From positions 21,652,501-21,716,500 of the forward strand of contig CP142457.1 in NCBI GenBank assembly GCA_038049695.1: a DNA stretch of 64,000 nucleotides. The letters run 5' to 3'. Shown in pieces: positions 33,544-45,004 of the stretch (position 1 is the first letter of the stretch; every line of letters starts with the position of its first letter). The stretch comes from Cinnamomum chago (lineage: Eukaryota > Streptophyta > Magnoliopsida > Laurales > Lauraceae). The position numbers were made by a program, and so were the translations under genes. The notes under the pieces are model-generated. The model had not been told where the DNA came from and did not search any database. It saw only the letters and a program-made list of their open reading frames with translations.

Positions 33544-36372
33544 TGATGGTCCCGGCTTTTGTCTTTTTCCAAAGCTGCCTCCGCCCCGGGGCTGACGGGG
33601 TATGGTGGAGGGAAAAAGGAAAAGCGGGCATCAGTTTTTTTGTACGGGTATGCCAATTTCTCTTTAATACTTGGAATTTAGAAATGGTGATCCGGAGATC
33701 CACCTTCACAAGTAAAAAGGGAAATGAAACTTTTTTCTAGTTTTCCATTGCATACATATTTTAATAAAAGAGACAGTTTTGTTTGAATGCCGTGAAAGGC
33801 GTTTTTGTGCCGTAGAAGGCGGTTTGGTGCCGTTGGAGGCGATTTTGCCATGAAAGGCGATTTACAAATCTTATCAATAATGAAAGACAAGAGATGTGAT
33901 TTTTTGTCTCTTTAGAAAAAATACAATTTACAACAGAAAAGTAAGAAAAAGGAATCTAACTTCTCATGCGATTGTGGGAGGGCTCGTTCAGATCGATGGT
34001 CGCGAGTCATGTATGGGCTCCGCCATCGTCCTTCAGATGAGAACATAGTGCTTGATTTCTTGGCTTGGCTCCAACCTCAGATTTTTAGAGGATAAGGACC
34101 AAGATAAGGTCCTATATCCGGTAAAAAACTGAGTAGACGGGCTGAAAAGCCGCATCTAGCCATGTTGGATAGAAGGAGAGGTGGTCTTTGGGGGGGTGGC
34201 CCCCCAAGGGGCTTCAATCACCTTGTTGAACTTGTTGCAGCAGAGTTTTCTTGAAGGAGTAGGGTTGTAGAGATTTCTCCAAGGATTTTTGAATGATTTT
34301 CTGGCGATTTTTCCGGATCTGTGGCGATTTTCCCAGATCCTTCTGTGTGTGTCCCCCCTCCTTGAAATGCTTGGAGGGGACTCCTATTTATAGGCCTTTA
34401 GGTAGCCTTTAGGAGTGATTTATGAGCCTTTATGGTAATAAAGCTCATTAAGGGAGGAGTTACGAGTTTAATTGCTTTTTGTTTTGTAACTCCTGACCCT
34501 TGGATTTCATTGGCCGGAGGAGAGTCATGGGCATTTAATCGCCTTTAATCTCCATTATGTTAGGAGTTTCATGGCTTGAATGCCATGATTGCTTGGACTT
34601 GTAACTCCTGAACGGAGGCTTCTGATTGGGCCGTTCAAGATAATGGGTTAATGACCGCATTAACTTGCCATAAACGGGCCAATTGATTGCACTAAGTGGC
34701 CACCTTGGTAGCTGAAGAGTCGCGGGCCATGTTGCGTCTCTTGGAATTCCCTTTGCGATGATCATCGATGGATCCTTATGTAAATCAACATCAGATGATC
34801 ATGTAGTTTCAGACATTGGTTGATACCAGCGGGCCGGCAGCATCTGTCCAGTCGATTTCGCGATCGGGCGGGCAGAAAGTGCACTTTTTGGTTGTTCAGC
34901 TGGCGATCAACGAAGTTTTTGAAGTTCTTGGAAGGATTCCTGTGATCTTGGCGAATATCGGCGAATTTGGAGCCTCAAAAGTCTGAATCTGGAAAAATCA
35001 CAGGGACAGAACAACTCGTCTCGCGAAAACGGACGAAACGGGGGGTCCCGGGGCGAAATCGGCGCCCCGGACCTCCCAGGGTCGCCGGCCCCATGGTCTC
35101 CGGCGACCATGGGCCATGGTCGCCGGCGACCATGGCCCAGGGTCGCAGGCCTGGCCCAGGGTCGCGGGGCTCTGCGACCCTGGGGGGAAAATTGCTTCCC
35201 GGGGCCCGTTTCTGGCCGTTTTTCGTCGTTTTTCGCTTCCGTTTTTTTTGTTTGTTTTCTATGACATTTCTCCACATTTTTGGCTTGATTTCCCTCTGAA
35301 AAACATGATGAGAATCCTTGCAAATTGGTTTGCAAAGTTTCCGATTTTCCGGGAAAAGCCGAGCGCAGAACTGCTGATTTTCCGCCAGAAGCTGAAACAG
35401 GGTCAAACGATGTCGGAATGACCTAAAATTTGAGGTGAAGCTTCTTGAGCATTAAATAAGACCAACCATGGGCTTTTTTTTGAGTTTTGAAGCCGTTTGG
35501 GGTCATGCAAATGCTTGCCTTTGATTTCACTGCGAGGGAAATGCCGAACTTTGACTTTCGGTCAAACGATGTCCGATTGACCTGAAATTCGACGTGTGAC
35601 TCCCTCATCAGTAGTTAAGACCAACCATAGGCTTTTGTTTGAGTTTTGAAGCCATTTGGAGTCATGAAAATGCTTGCCTTTGATTTCACTGCGAGGGAAA
35701 TGCCGAGCTTTGACTTTCGGTCAAAAGATGTCTGATTGACCTGAAATTCGACGTGTGACTCCCTCATCAGTAGTTAAGACCAACCATAGGCTTTCGTTTG
35801 AGTTTTGAAGCCGTTTGGAGTCATGCAAATGCTTGCCTTTGATTTCACCGCGAGGGAAATGCCGAGCTTTGACTTTCGATCAAACGATGTCCGATTGACC
35901 TGAAATTCGACGTATGACTCCCTCATCAGTAGTTAAGACCAACCATAGGCTTTCGTTTGAGTTTTGAAGCCGTTTGGAGTCATGCAAATGCTTGCCTTTA
36001 TTTCACCGCGAGGGAAATGCCGAGCTTTGACTTTCGGTCAAACGATGTCCGATTGACCTGAAATTTGATGGGGAGCCTAATGGAGTCATTTTGAGATGAT
36101 CCACAAGCTCCGAATTGGGTGCCATGGCCCCGGGGTGCTCAGCTGCCGGGAGCTGCTGCTTAGCTGTTGGAGAAGTGAAGCTAGGCCAAATGATATCGAA
36201 ATGACCCGAAACTTCATGTGTACCTCTCTTTTGGTTCTTTTGAGTGACTTTGCAGTTTTTGTTTGATTCTGACAAGATCTGATGCTTGAAGTGGCGCCTG
36301 CCTATTTTGGTAGGATGCAGCTCCGTGTAGCTTTTGGTGTGAAGAGGCAAAGTGACATTTTTGGTGTCAACA
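33544..36372 (-). repeat. 5' LTR of inner Tat element
   Basis: 2829 bp, nearly identical to 12471-15276; I noticed roughly 15-20 substitutions by eye. Its extra length is mostly a duplication of about 23 bp in the GC-rich palindrome block (about 35094-35140). The 159-bp repeats recur at about 35400-36060. Confidence 0.95.
34384..34394 (-). promoter_or_regulatory. TATA box driving inner element genomic RNA
   Basis: CCTATAAATAGG on the minus strand inside the 5' LTR. Initiation about 30 bases downstream would place R plus U5 at roughly 0.8 kb before the primer-binding site. Confidence 0.75.
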
Positions 36373-36377
36373 CCCGT

Positions 36378-37190
36378 CGCGCTTTCTAGCCTCGGGGACC
36401 CTGGCTCGCGACGCGATCCCCTGAGGTTGCTAAGTAGGTGGCTGCTGCTCGAGCCTTCCTCTTCGCAGCGATCTCTCCTTCTGTCGTTGAGGGTCTGCCT
36501 CAGATCTCGACTGCCCGGACGGTTCTGCTGTCGCCTGGGAGGCAGAACACGAGACCTCCTCGCATTTGCCTTGAGCTGCTCCTGGAGATGACGAATCAAC
36601 TCTTTTTTTTCTTGGAGGACCCGGTTTTTGGGCCTCGAGCTCTTCAAATAGGGGGTCATCTTCTTGTTCGCGGGCTTGATGAAAGGATTGATCGTCATTG
36701 TGAGTGCGATGCTGAGATTGATGGGATTTCGTTCTGACAGGGGTTCTGCCTCGTCGTTGAAGATCCGACGGGGAGACGTTCTACTGTGGGCCCCTGGGGG
36801 GCTGATCATTGAGGGGGCGAGGAGCCTCATGATGGTCGTCACGACGGAGTTGTGTCGTTACAGGCAGGGACGAGGAGTCCGACTGGACAACGCCCTCTAC
36901 GTACACAGGACCAGACTTTCCTCCGGACTTTCTATGGCGGGGAATCCCCGGTAGCTCCTGCCTGACAGGGGGAACCTTCGTCAGTCCCGGGGGGGAAGAA
37001 GAGCAGAACGAACGCCAGGGGGCGGTTCTGGAAGCACTGACTGGAGCGGCTGAGGTTGCGAGAACGGTGGAAATGGGGGTTGTTCCGACGGAGGGAAGGA
37101 TGAAGCTCTTCGAGGCTTCAACGCTCCTTCGCCGCCGTATCTGGTTTTTGGAGGCACGGCTTTCACAGGTCTAATTTTGGTAAAGATCAT
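36378..37190 (-). pseudogene. gag: outer Tat element gag N-terminal part
   Basis: Minus-strand coding just inside the outer 5' LTR. It starts MIFTKIRPVKAVPPKTRYGG at 37190 and is Pro/Arg/Ser-rich. It continues in a basic, Arg-rich region (LQEKKELIRHLQEQLKANAR) that runs up to the target-site duplication of the inner element at 36373-36377. The rest of gag is at 10909-12465. Broken by the insertion and at about one further place. Confidence 0.75.
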
Positions 37191-37191
37191 G

Positions 37192-37209
37192 TTCCCACAG
37201 ACGGCGCCA
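37192..37209 (-). other. primer-binding site of outer Tat element
   Basis: Two bases after the 5' LTR the minus strand reads TGGCGCCGTCTGTGGGAA, a sequence seen at this place in many plant Tat-type elements. Gag follows almost at once. Confidence 0.75.
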
Positions 37210-37211
37210 AC

Positions 37212-37896
37212 TGTAAGTGCCTAAAAATTACGGACTTAGTTAAAAGAGGATTAAACCTTTGATTTAATGATCTTGGAATGATTGGGGGGAATGGATCAGA
37301 CCTCTGGCAATCTGAAAAGGAGAACAAAGGTCAGAGCCCCAGGCTGTAGGCAGCCGAAGGCACTCCGATGCTCAAGTTAGTGTGATAACTGAGAAAAATG
37401 GAGAAGGAGAAGTATGGGGGGAGGCTTGTTGCGTACCTCTTACAGCTCTCCTTCATGCATTATATAGACGTGAGAGTCATCATCGGACTGGACCCCTCAG
37501 GGAGAGATGGAAGTCCCATCAGCATGTACCTTTCTCTCCTGAGTGGGGGTAGGTAAAAAGGGAACGTCCCATCGGACCATCTCCCTATACCTATGGACGT
37601 GACCCTGAGATAAGGCGTGCCACTTATCTAGGTCCGGCGCCCACTCTATTTGTCCGTTCGCCGTCCCCGTCACGGCAACGCATTTATGGCTGCATTTATG
37701 GCTTAGTGACAGGAGGCCGAGATCGGGCTTAAGGTCGAGACCGAGGTGGATACTCGTGAACGTAGCCACCGAGATGGGCTCCACGCTCCCCCCGAGATGG
37801 TGCTACTGCCGAGCTTGGACAGCATTGAGACTAAGGATAGTTCGAATTCGGGGAGTGGCCCCACATAAATCCGCGATTACAAAACGACCCCACACA
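37212..37896 (-). repeat. 5' LTR of outer Tat element
   Basis: 685 bp. It lacks the MITE present in its sister copy and so shows the empty TAA target. The minus-strand TATA-like TATATAA lies at about 37459-37467. About 20 differences from the left LTR were noticed by eye. ATTGT follows at 37897-37901. Confidence 0.93.
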
Positions 37897-37901
37897 ATTG
37901 T

Positions 37902-40070
37902 GTTATTGAGAAATTGATTTCTGAGTAATATGTTTCATACTATTAATTTGTGATAAATTAGTATTTGTATCTAATTTGGGCAAAAAGTTTGCTTAGCGCA
38001 CAAACATCTATATGGTGTTTGTTTGATGGCCTGATGGCTCCTTTCAGATCTCTCTCTCTGTTTTCTTTTCTTTTCTTTTTTATGTAGATGGTGTTTGTGT
38101 GTATGATTTCTCTGTTTAATATACTATGATGTCTTCAATGTTTGGTACTTGGATTGGATCAGATTTCAACAGATTTTTGAACTATTTTATTTTGCAGTGT
38201 TTGCACACTAGGAGTTTATGATATTTATAAGTAATGTATTTGATTGAATTGGCTATCCCAATCGAAAAGCTTTGATGAAATTATCATATAAGAAATAAAA
38301 TAGCACACTTAGTTAGATAGATCTCTTCTTTGGGAGTTTGGTTATGGCTAAAGCCTTAGTGGAGCTGAAAACTTTCATTTAGGCTTCTTTAGTTAGAGTT
38401 TATAATTTAATTAATCCAAATTTGTTGTTGGTGGTTAGTTGCACTAGGAACATTGCTAATGTTAAGTAGGCCTCATAATACTTGAATAAGGATGCAAAGA
38501 AATCCAAAAAGGAAGGTCTTTTAATATATCTTTTAGACTTCTTCAATGCCTTTTGATATGGGGAAAGGGAATTGAAAAGGAGGATGCCCTTCCCATGCTT
38601 TGTTGTTAGGATTCCATACACACACTTGAATGGATTATTTTCCCTTGATAACTCACACAAGTAAATATTGTTTAATAGGCAGGGAATCTTTTTTGTAGTT
38701 TATAAACCACACCTGTAATTTCCTAATACATGTTGAAAAATACTTCTCCCATCCTTTCTTTCACCCAAGTATAATGGGTACCTATAACTCATCTCTGACT
38801 TCAAGTAAGGGTGTGTTTTGTTTGTATGCGAAGAGAGGACTTTGCTATAGAGAGAAAAGGTGTTACTGATTTTCCATGCTCCTACTGTTTCTTTGTTTTG
38901 GTGTGAGAAGGGAAAAAAAAGAGCCAATTTTACTTGAAAGAGAAGATCTATTTTTCAGTGGAAAGGGTTAGAAATTAGGATTCTTCTCTTCCAAGTAAAC
39001 AAAATCCATGGAACACAAAATCCTCCCAGTGTACAAATTAAAAAATCCTAAAACTGAAGTTCCAAAAAGGAAAAAAGATCAGGCTGCAAGTTTTAACCCG
39101 TATTTTACTATTCCATTCATAATTATTTTCTATGTTCTTTGATGCTTCAATGTAATCTCTAATTTATGACGTCCAATTTAACTTTTCATCTATTTCTACA
39201 TATATCTATGTGCTTTGATTTGTGAATCATTTATTTTTCATCCAACATTCAGCTAAAAAAAGAAATTAAACAATACTTCCAAGAAAATGGGTCTAAAAGA
39301 CATTTCATGGTATCTCTAATAGCCTTTCAATTTGGAGTCTGGATCACCAAAAGGTTGGGAATGATCGAGATTGTGGTTTTTCCAACCAAAATGCGCCGCA
39401 CCAACTAATTGAAAAGAAAGGAAAAGGAAAAAAAAAAGAACTTTCTATTTTTTGCAAAGATGAAAATGCTGAAGTGGCACACATTTAATGTGAGGAATTT
39501 TTAGTTCTATTTTAAGATTCAACAAGGCATTTCCCAACTGGGTTTACTCAAATTTCTATTGAGATAAGTATATTTTTAGTTCTATTTTAAGATTCTTATT
39601 TGTCTTGGTTTTGGACAGTTGATTGTTAGAAGAGGGCCCCTCATAAGAGCTGGAGCCAGCAAAGAAAGGAAGGGTTGATGAAAGATTAAAATAAAAATAG
39701 TAGCTTCTTGAGGGCCCAGTGCAATGAAAAGTCACCCAAGAAACCGGTTTGGAACTATTATTATAATATTTTTCTATTTTGTTCTTTTTTAGAGTCTTGC
39801 ATTATTTAGAACCATATGAACTCATGCCACTGTGCACTTCTAATCATTGAGGGTAAGAAAATTATTTCAACAGATACTGTGGAGATTACAAACTACTCTT
39901 CTTTAGCATGTTTTCCTTTCACTAACCATATGATTATTTAATATAATCTCTGACTCTCTATCTATCTCCAATTACCTCTTTTTGAAGGTCTCTCTAAATT
40001 ACTTGCAATTAGAGTTTGTTAAAGGAAAGAGATGAAACGGAAAGATTAAAAAGATTCCAAAGTAATTATG
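37902..40070. other. host-like intergenic flank, no gene seen
   Basis: AT-rich sequence with only short, non-conserved frames. A stretch at about 38808-39010 starts AAGGGTGTGTTTTGTTT and ends with CAAGTAAACAAAATCC. It might be an old MITE but its ends do not pair well. Nothing else is supported. Confidence 0.4.
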
Positions 40071-40078
40071 GGTTTCAT

Positions 40079-40099
40079 CAGTGGCGGACCCATGTATAT
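40079..40099 (+). repeat. left terminal inverted repeat of hAT
   Basis: CAGTGGCGGACCCATG... pairs with the right end at 52340-52360 over about 16 bases with two or three mismatches. It directly follows the 8-bp GGTTTCAT duplication. Confidence 0.9.
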
Positions 40100-40337
40100 T
40101 CACCTGGGTGCACCTGCACCCGGTGAATTTTGAAAATCCTATTAAATGGATATGGGTCAGACACCCCCTGCCCCACTTAAAATTGCATCTTGCACCACCA
40201 TTTAAATGAAGCCCATAGATAAAATGCACCCATGACCCACCCACATCAAATCTAGAAATCCTTAGTTCCCCCAAAACCCATCGATTGAAAACCCTTCTCC
40301 CTCTCCACATCGCACCCAGGTCCAGGTCCATCTAGTA

Positions 40338-40388
40338 ATGGCGACGAAGGCGACCATCGTGCAGAAATTCGAAGACATCGAAGAAGAG
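40338..40388 (+). CDS. candidate first exon inside hAT 5' region
   Basis: ATG at 40338 opens 17 codons, MATKATIVQKFEDIEEE, ending exactly at a good splice donor GAAGAG/GTATCC. The codons are GC-richer than the surrounding AT-rich DNA and the peptide is plausible protein-like sequence, while no frame continues beyond the donor. It may be a leader exon of the transposase transcript or an exon scrap captured from a host gene. I do not recognise the source protein. Evidence is limited to start, frame length and donor. Confidence 0.35.
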
Positions 40389-40972
40389 GTATCCTTGATT
40401 CCTTTCCTTTCCACTTCTCCTCTTTCTATTATTCCTCTATTCAAATGATGTTTTTCTTCTTTGCAACCTATTACAAAAGAAAGCTTATCACTAACCTAAA
40501 ATCTGATAAACACATAAATTACTTTTTAAGGTACTCGGTACTGCAACTTCAAGTCACTGCTGCTGTCAATGTGTTGTCCCCGAACGCAATTTGTTTCTTC
40601 TCTCTGTTGTTTGTTCCTCTATTTTTCCCCTTACTGATTTTTTCTCCAAACCTAACAATGAAATCTCTAAAGAGAGTGCGGATCCTTGTTTTTGGGACCA
40701 CTTGGGGGCATGTTTTGTGCTGCATGGTTTTCAACATTTAATTCATCGTATAGTTTTGTCTTTATGCTTGTATGCTATTTTTGTCTCCAGGTTCAAATGA
40801 TCTATAGTTTGTCTATTTGGTGGGGACTCCTTTCACACTTTGTGCCTTGTGGGTTCTCTCTCTTTCTTTCTCTGTCTTTCTTTTCTTTTTGGTAAGTTCA
40901 GAGATTCTTCACTTGACTTTTTCCATCTTTCACCCCTTCCACTATTTTCTGCTGATTTCTCTCATTTATTTT

Positions 40973-41057
40973 CTTTATGGACTCTGCTTTTCTACTTTGC
41001 AGCTTTGCTGATATGCTACTTTATGGACTCTGCTTTTCTACTTTGCAGCTTTGCTGA
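40973..41057. repeat. 46-bp direct duplication
   Basis: CTTTATGGACTCTGCTTTTC followed by TACTTTGCAGCTTTGCTGA occurs at 40973 and again at 41019. Each copy carries an acceptor-like TACTTTGCAG, so a splice site may have been duplicated. Confidence 0.85.
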
Positions 41058-41760
41058 AGATTTTTCTACTTATGGATTAAATTAGTTAGAATAAAGGATT
41101 TATGAACTTATAACTGTTTTCTTTGTAATTTCCTATAAGTGTGCACCCTTCTCTTTAGCATAAGCCCAACAACTATAGGGTGAGAAGAATATAGATCATA
41201 CAGCATACAAGTTAGCTCAGGCACGTTAGAAATGAACTCATGTTCTTTTAAATTCAATAAATTAGTGATTGAAGGATTTATGGATATTTCCAAAAGAAGC
41301 CAAGCTTTTCTTAACTTTTTCTTGTGATGTGCTCCTAATTTGGATTTGGGTATTGATTTTCCAATTTAGGAATATTTATAGATGGGCATATCTTAAAAAT
41401 TTTAATTTGGATACTACTAGAGAGTGATGAATTTCTACTAAGATTTGTTTCAACATCTGCTACTGATTTGGATTTGGGTATTGATACTGATTTCCAATTT
41501 TGTTTTGTTTGACAGCCACTTTATAATATGGTGCTTATAAGATGTAAAGCATTTGAATACATAATAACCATGTTAGAGAATAAATGTTCTCTTTCATTTG
41601 TTGGTATAAGAAATATGTTGTTTTACTGGGTACTTGCAATTTGAGAGGCATATCTGGATGGTTACATGAAATCACATTATGTACCCATTTGATTGGCCAT
41701 GTTGTTGTTAGTCATTACTCAAATCAAGCCAACATCTTTTTTTTTGTTCTTATCAAGAAT

Positions 41761-41789
41761 CTCTCTCTCTTTCTCTCTCTCTCTCTCTC
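41761..41789. repeat. (CT)n microsatellite
   Basis: A run of CT dinucleotides with one TT interruption inside the hAT 5' region. No gene lies between 41060 and 42434; the rest of that stretch is AT-rich and featureless. Confidence 0.85.
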
Positions 41790-42434
41790 AAATCAACATT
41801 GGATAGTTGGATTTACCTTTGACTTTGATCATTGGCTCATTGCAACTCCTTTCACAGCCTTATCTCTCAATCATCTAACTCCATATCTAATTTTATTGCA
41901 CTAGACTCTAATAAAAAATGTGATTAGAAATTAAAAAAAAAACTTTCTATTTACATGGATTTATTTTTTCATTATACACAGGAGAGCTGTCTAGCTATTG
42001 ATTGGACGTGCATCATCTAATATTTCTACAACTTTGGTGGGCCCTCTCTCTGGCAGCGTAGTGTAGGTATTCTCCCTCTCTCTTTATTTTTTTTAATTTG
42101 TATATCATAGTCAAATTAAATAAATTGTCGATTTGATTTAGAGATTTATGCTTTTAACTATATACTGGCAATTTGATGTACAAATGTTCATATTTCTATG
42201 ATACTTTTTAATTTGATGGATGTGGTTTACATATGTGTAGTCATGACTGATTTGTGTCTTAAGTATTTTCATATACCCATGTGTTTGTGTCCCAACCTTT
42301 CCAATAATCAATTAAGTTAATGTGCTTGAACTAAGTTCTGTTCCAATCAAGTTATGCGTTTCTACTAAGTTATGTGTTGTTAGGCAGGCGTTGATTTTGA
42401 TGAAATTTTCTATATCTTTGACTTTGAATCAGCT

Positions 42435-43250
42435 ATGGAAAATTATTTCAAAAGAAAATCAACTCCTAGCCTACCATGTCCGAATTTAGAGAATGATAAC
42501 AATGATCAAGTGTCATCAGCTTCGAAGAAAAGTCGTATAGAAGTTAACTTGGCAGATCTTCCTACAGATCCTGGGTTACGAAATCCAATCTTGAGTTATC
42601 ATCCTATGGATCGAGATCAAATCCGAAGAGCGTATCTACAAAAGGGTCCTTGTCAGCCTCGTGATCATAAATTTCCTTTTACGGAGTCTGCACAAAGATA
42701 AGAGGTGATTTAATCCGGCTTGGTTTAAGGATTATGGTAGTTGGTTGGAATACAGCATAAAAAAAGATGCTGCATTTTGCTTATGTTGTTATCTTTTTGG
42801 AGAGCATGCATGTCCTGATGCCTTTATAACTCAAGGATTCAGAAATTGGAGGAAAAAAGAAAGAATTAGAGATCATGTGGGAGGCCCGAAGAGTGCTCAC
42901 AATCAAGCATATGAGAAGTGCCAAAATTTATTAAATCAAAAGCAACACATTGAGACAGTTATTGTCAAGCAATCGGATCAAGCTCGGATTGAGTATCGAA
43001 TCCGCTTAAAGGCAACGCTTGATGCCATTCGCTTTCTTCTACGCCAAGGGTTGTCTTTTCGTGGTCATGATGAATCTAAGGATTCAAATAACATGGGTAA
43101 CTTCCTTGAGCTTTTGCAAGTAACTGGCAATCAAAATGAAGCTACTAAGAGAGTCATTTTAGAAAATGCTCCTGAAAATTTGAAACTTACATCGCCTAAG
43201 ATTCAGAAAGATATTGTAAATGCGGCTTCTATGGAGACCACTCAGGCTAT
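42435..43250 (+). pseudogene. hAT transposase, N-terminal half
   Basis: Starts MENYFKRKSTPSLPCPNLEN at 42435, as in plant TTF-zinc-finger hAT transposases (the 'zinc finger MYM-type protein 1-like' group). It continues with DLPTDPGLRNPILSYHPMDR and GPCQPRDHKFP. The TTF-type zinc finger region follows (FNPAWFKDYGSWLEYSIKKD, then FCLCCYLFGEHACPDAF) and then GNFLELLQVTGNQNEATKRV. A frameshift lies near 42680 (after KFP) and a premature TGA at 42706-42708 stands where RRFNPAWF normally has CGA. The half ends in METTQAI, where the Copia element has inserted. The identification is strong; the gene cannot make transposase. Confidence 0.9.
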
Positions 43251-45004
43251 TGAAAGTCCACGAGGATCCTAACCCTAGAGGGGGGGTGAATAGGGTGAGC
43301 TACAATTGAGACCAATTTCGACCAATTTTAATTTCTTAAACTAAACTAGTCACATGTGATGATTAAACAAACAAGATGCGGAAGCTAATACAAAATCAAT
43401 CACCACATAGCATGCACCACAACACCAATATTTATAGTGGTTCGGCCAACGTGCCTACATCCACTACCGGCTTGTGTCTCCAACACCCCACCGGATTCCA
43501 CTAATTATGCTTTTTACTAGGCTAAGCAATAACCCTTACAAAGTTGTTTTTCTAGGCTAAACAACAACCTCTCAATGTGCTTTTATAGGCTTAGCAATAA
43601 CCTTACAATATGCTTTTCTTAGGCTAAGCAATAACCTTACAAGTTGCTTTTCAAAGGCTAAGCAATAACCTTTACAAATGAGGATTTCTCTAAGAAGGTG
43701 TCTTTACAAAAGATCACTCTAAGAGATTACAATTTAAGCACAATGGAATTTGCCTCTTAAATAGGCTAATAGGAAAATGAAATTCCAATTACAAACATAC
43801 ACTAAAATAAACTAAAGTGTGTGCACAAAGTGTATGTATGAGTTTCTTCAATCAATTTTAACAATGAAGCTTTTAAATGAATGCATGATGCATTTTAAAA
43901 TCAAGGTTTATAAAATGATGATTGAAGAGAAAACTAATCACATAAAAGATTCAAACAACTTTGAAGAATTAAGATAAACAAGTTGAGTGAAAGTTAAAGT
44001 CTAAGAACATATGTGATTAGGATAAGAGTGTGTGCAAACTAATCTAATTTACCAAGAAAGATATTGAGTTTGCAAAACAACTCTTTAAGGGCTTGAAATC
44101 ATGCATAAATGAAAATTCAAAGGATTTGAACATGCATGAATTTCATTTGAATGGAAATCAAAATAACTTAGAAGATGTACCTTTTAAAAACTCATGAGAT
44201 TGATTTCCAAATAGCCCTCTAGCCTTTCCAACTTCTTCCCCTTTCTTTGGCTCCAAAATGCTCTCAAAAGTTCAAGTTTCAAGCCTTGAAAAAGGTTGGA
44301 AATGAATGGACTTTATAGCCAAAAAGTTGCCAACGGCTAGTTCTCGGTCGACCTAGACACAGGTCTCGGTCGACCGAGAAAGCACAACGGTCATATTTCT
44401 GACCGTTGGCCTGAAACAGTTCAAAAACTGTCCATTTGCCCTGCAGTGTTCTCGGTCGACCGAGACACAGGGCTCGGTCGACCGACGACACTGTCGGGCG
44501 AGTCCCTGGGCCAAAATTCCAACTTTTTCCATTTTCAAAGTTTTTCTTTGGTGGATCTTTTGGCCACTAAATCAAGCTTAAATAACATGTTTTAAGGTAT
44601 TCTAAGATGTTTAAAAACATGAGAAACACAAAGCCTAAAATGATTCACAAGATTAAAACCAAAGGCTAGCTTGATTTGAATACAACTCTTTTCAAATGAA
44701 ATTGCATACAAAAACTGATTCTAAAGGTGCTGAAAGTATGCAAAACTCAAACCTAAATACCTAACATGATTTTCCAAATGTAGTGCACAAGGAAATAGGT
44801 TTTCAAAAGAGTTTTGGGTTCTAAAACCAATGCATCCAAGTTTAAAACCAAAACATGCATAAAACAAAAGCTTTTCCAAATCTTAAAAGCTATGCATGGG
44901 TAAAACTAGATTTCAAGATATTTTAAAACAATGCATGTGTGTGAATTCAAATGATGCCAATATGCAAATGCATCCACCAAATTGCAAAAACAAAATACCT
45001 AACA
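43251..45004 (-). repeat. 3' LTR of Copia TR-GAG element
   Basis: 1754 bp, equal in length and practically identical to 48868-50621. It contains the GGTCGACC palindrome cluster (44345-44483) just upstream, in element orientation, of a TATA box (44311-44320, minus, GGCTATAAAG). A field of about 60-bp repeats on GCTAAGCAATAACC lies at 43520-43690. Confidence 0.95.
44311..44320 (-). promoter_or_regulatory. TATA box in Copia 3' LTR
   Basis: The minus strand reads GGCTATAAAG. The position relative to the GGTCGACC palindromes is shared by the related LTRs at 54476, 57990 and 62271. Confidence 0.7.

Larger units (their letters stand above)
12471..36372 (-). mobile_element. inner giant Tat-lineage Ty3/Gypsy retrotransposon, nearly whole
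   Basis: A 23.9-kb element with LTRs at 12471-15276 and 33544-36372 (TGTTGACACC...GGGACCATCA in element orientation). A 5-bp target duplication CCCGT lies at 12466-12470 and 36373-36377. Order on the minus strand: 5' LTR, primer-binding site (33523-33540), repeat-rich leader, gag (29094-31955), pol (22944-29030), a minisatellite field, an antisense plus-strand gene with a plant mobile domain (16365-21128), polypurine tract, 3' LTR. Double RNase H and the antisense gene place it in Tat, near the Ogre/Grande type by size. LTRs differ at under 1 percent of sites by eye, so insertion was probably within the last few hundred thousand years. It looks nearly whole, with about one break in pol. Confidence 0.94.
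2316..37896 (-). mobile_element. outer Tat-lineage Ty3/Gypsy LTR retrotransposon, broken
   Basis: Both ends carry a near-identical 685-bp LTR (TG...CA), 2316-3378 (enlarged by a MITE) and 37212-37896. A perfect 5-bp target duplication ATTGT lies outside each end (2311-2315, 37897-37901). Transcription runs on the minus strand. After the right LTR come a primer-binding site, gag N-terminus (36378-37190), more gag and protease (10909-12465), RT, RNase H, a second RNase H and integrase (7513-10908), then an antisense additional gene (4049-6318) before the 3' LTR. The double RNase H and the antisense extra gene point to the Tat group. The gag gene is split by a second element at 12471-36372. The element is broken with several breaks in gag-pol. 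LTR divergence of about 3 percent by eye suggests very roughly one million years at usual plant rates. Confidence 0.92.

Noticed and set aside
38808-39010. Possible second MITE in the host flank
   Set aside because: GGGTGTGTTTTGTTT at one side and AAACAAAATCC at the other only partly pair, and no convincing target duplication was found.
40445-41085. Hydrophobic frames of 60-98 codons in the hAT 5' region
   Set aside because: T-rich intron-like DNA gives Phe/Leu-rich translations. No family resemblance or start context was seen.
44279-44538. 60-70-codon frames shared by 44279-44538 and 49896-50155
   Set aside because: They are simply the same LTR sequence at two places, lying over the TATA box and palindrome region.
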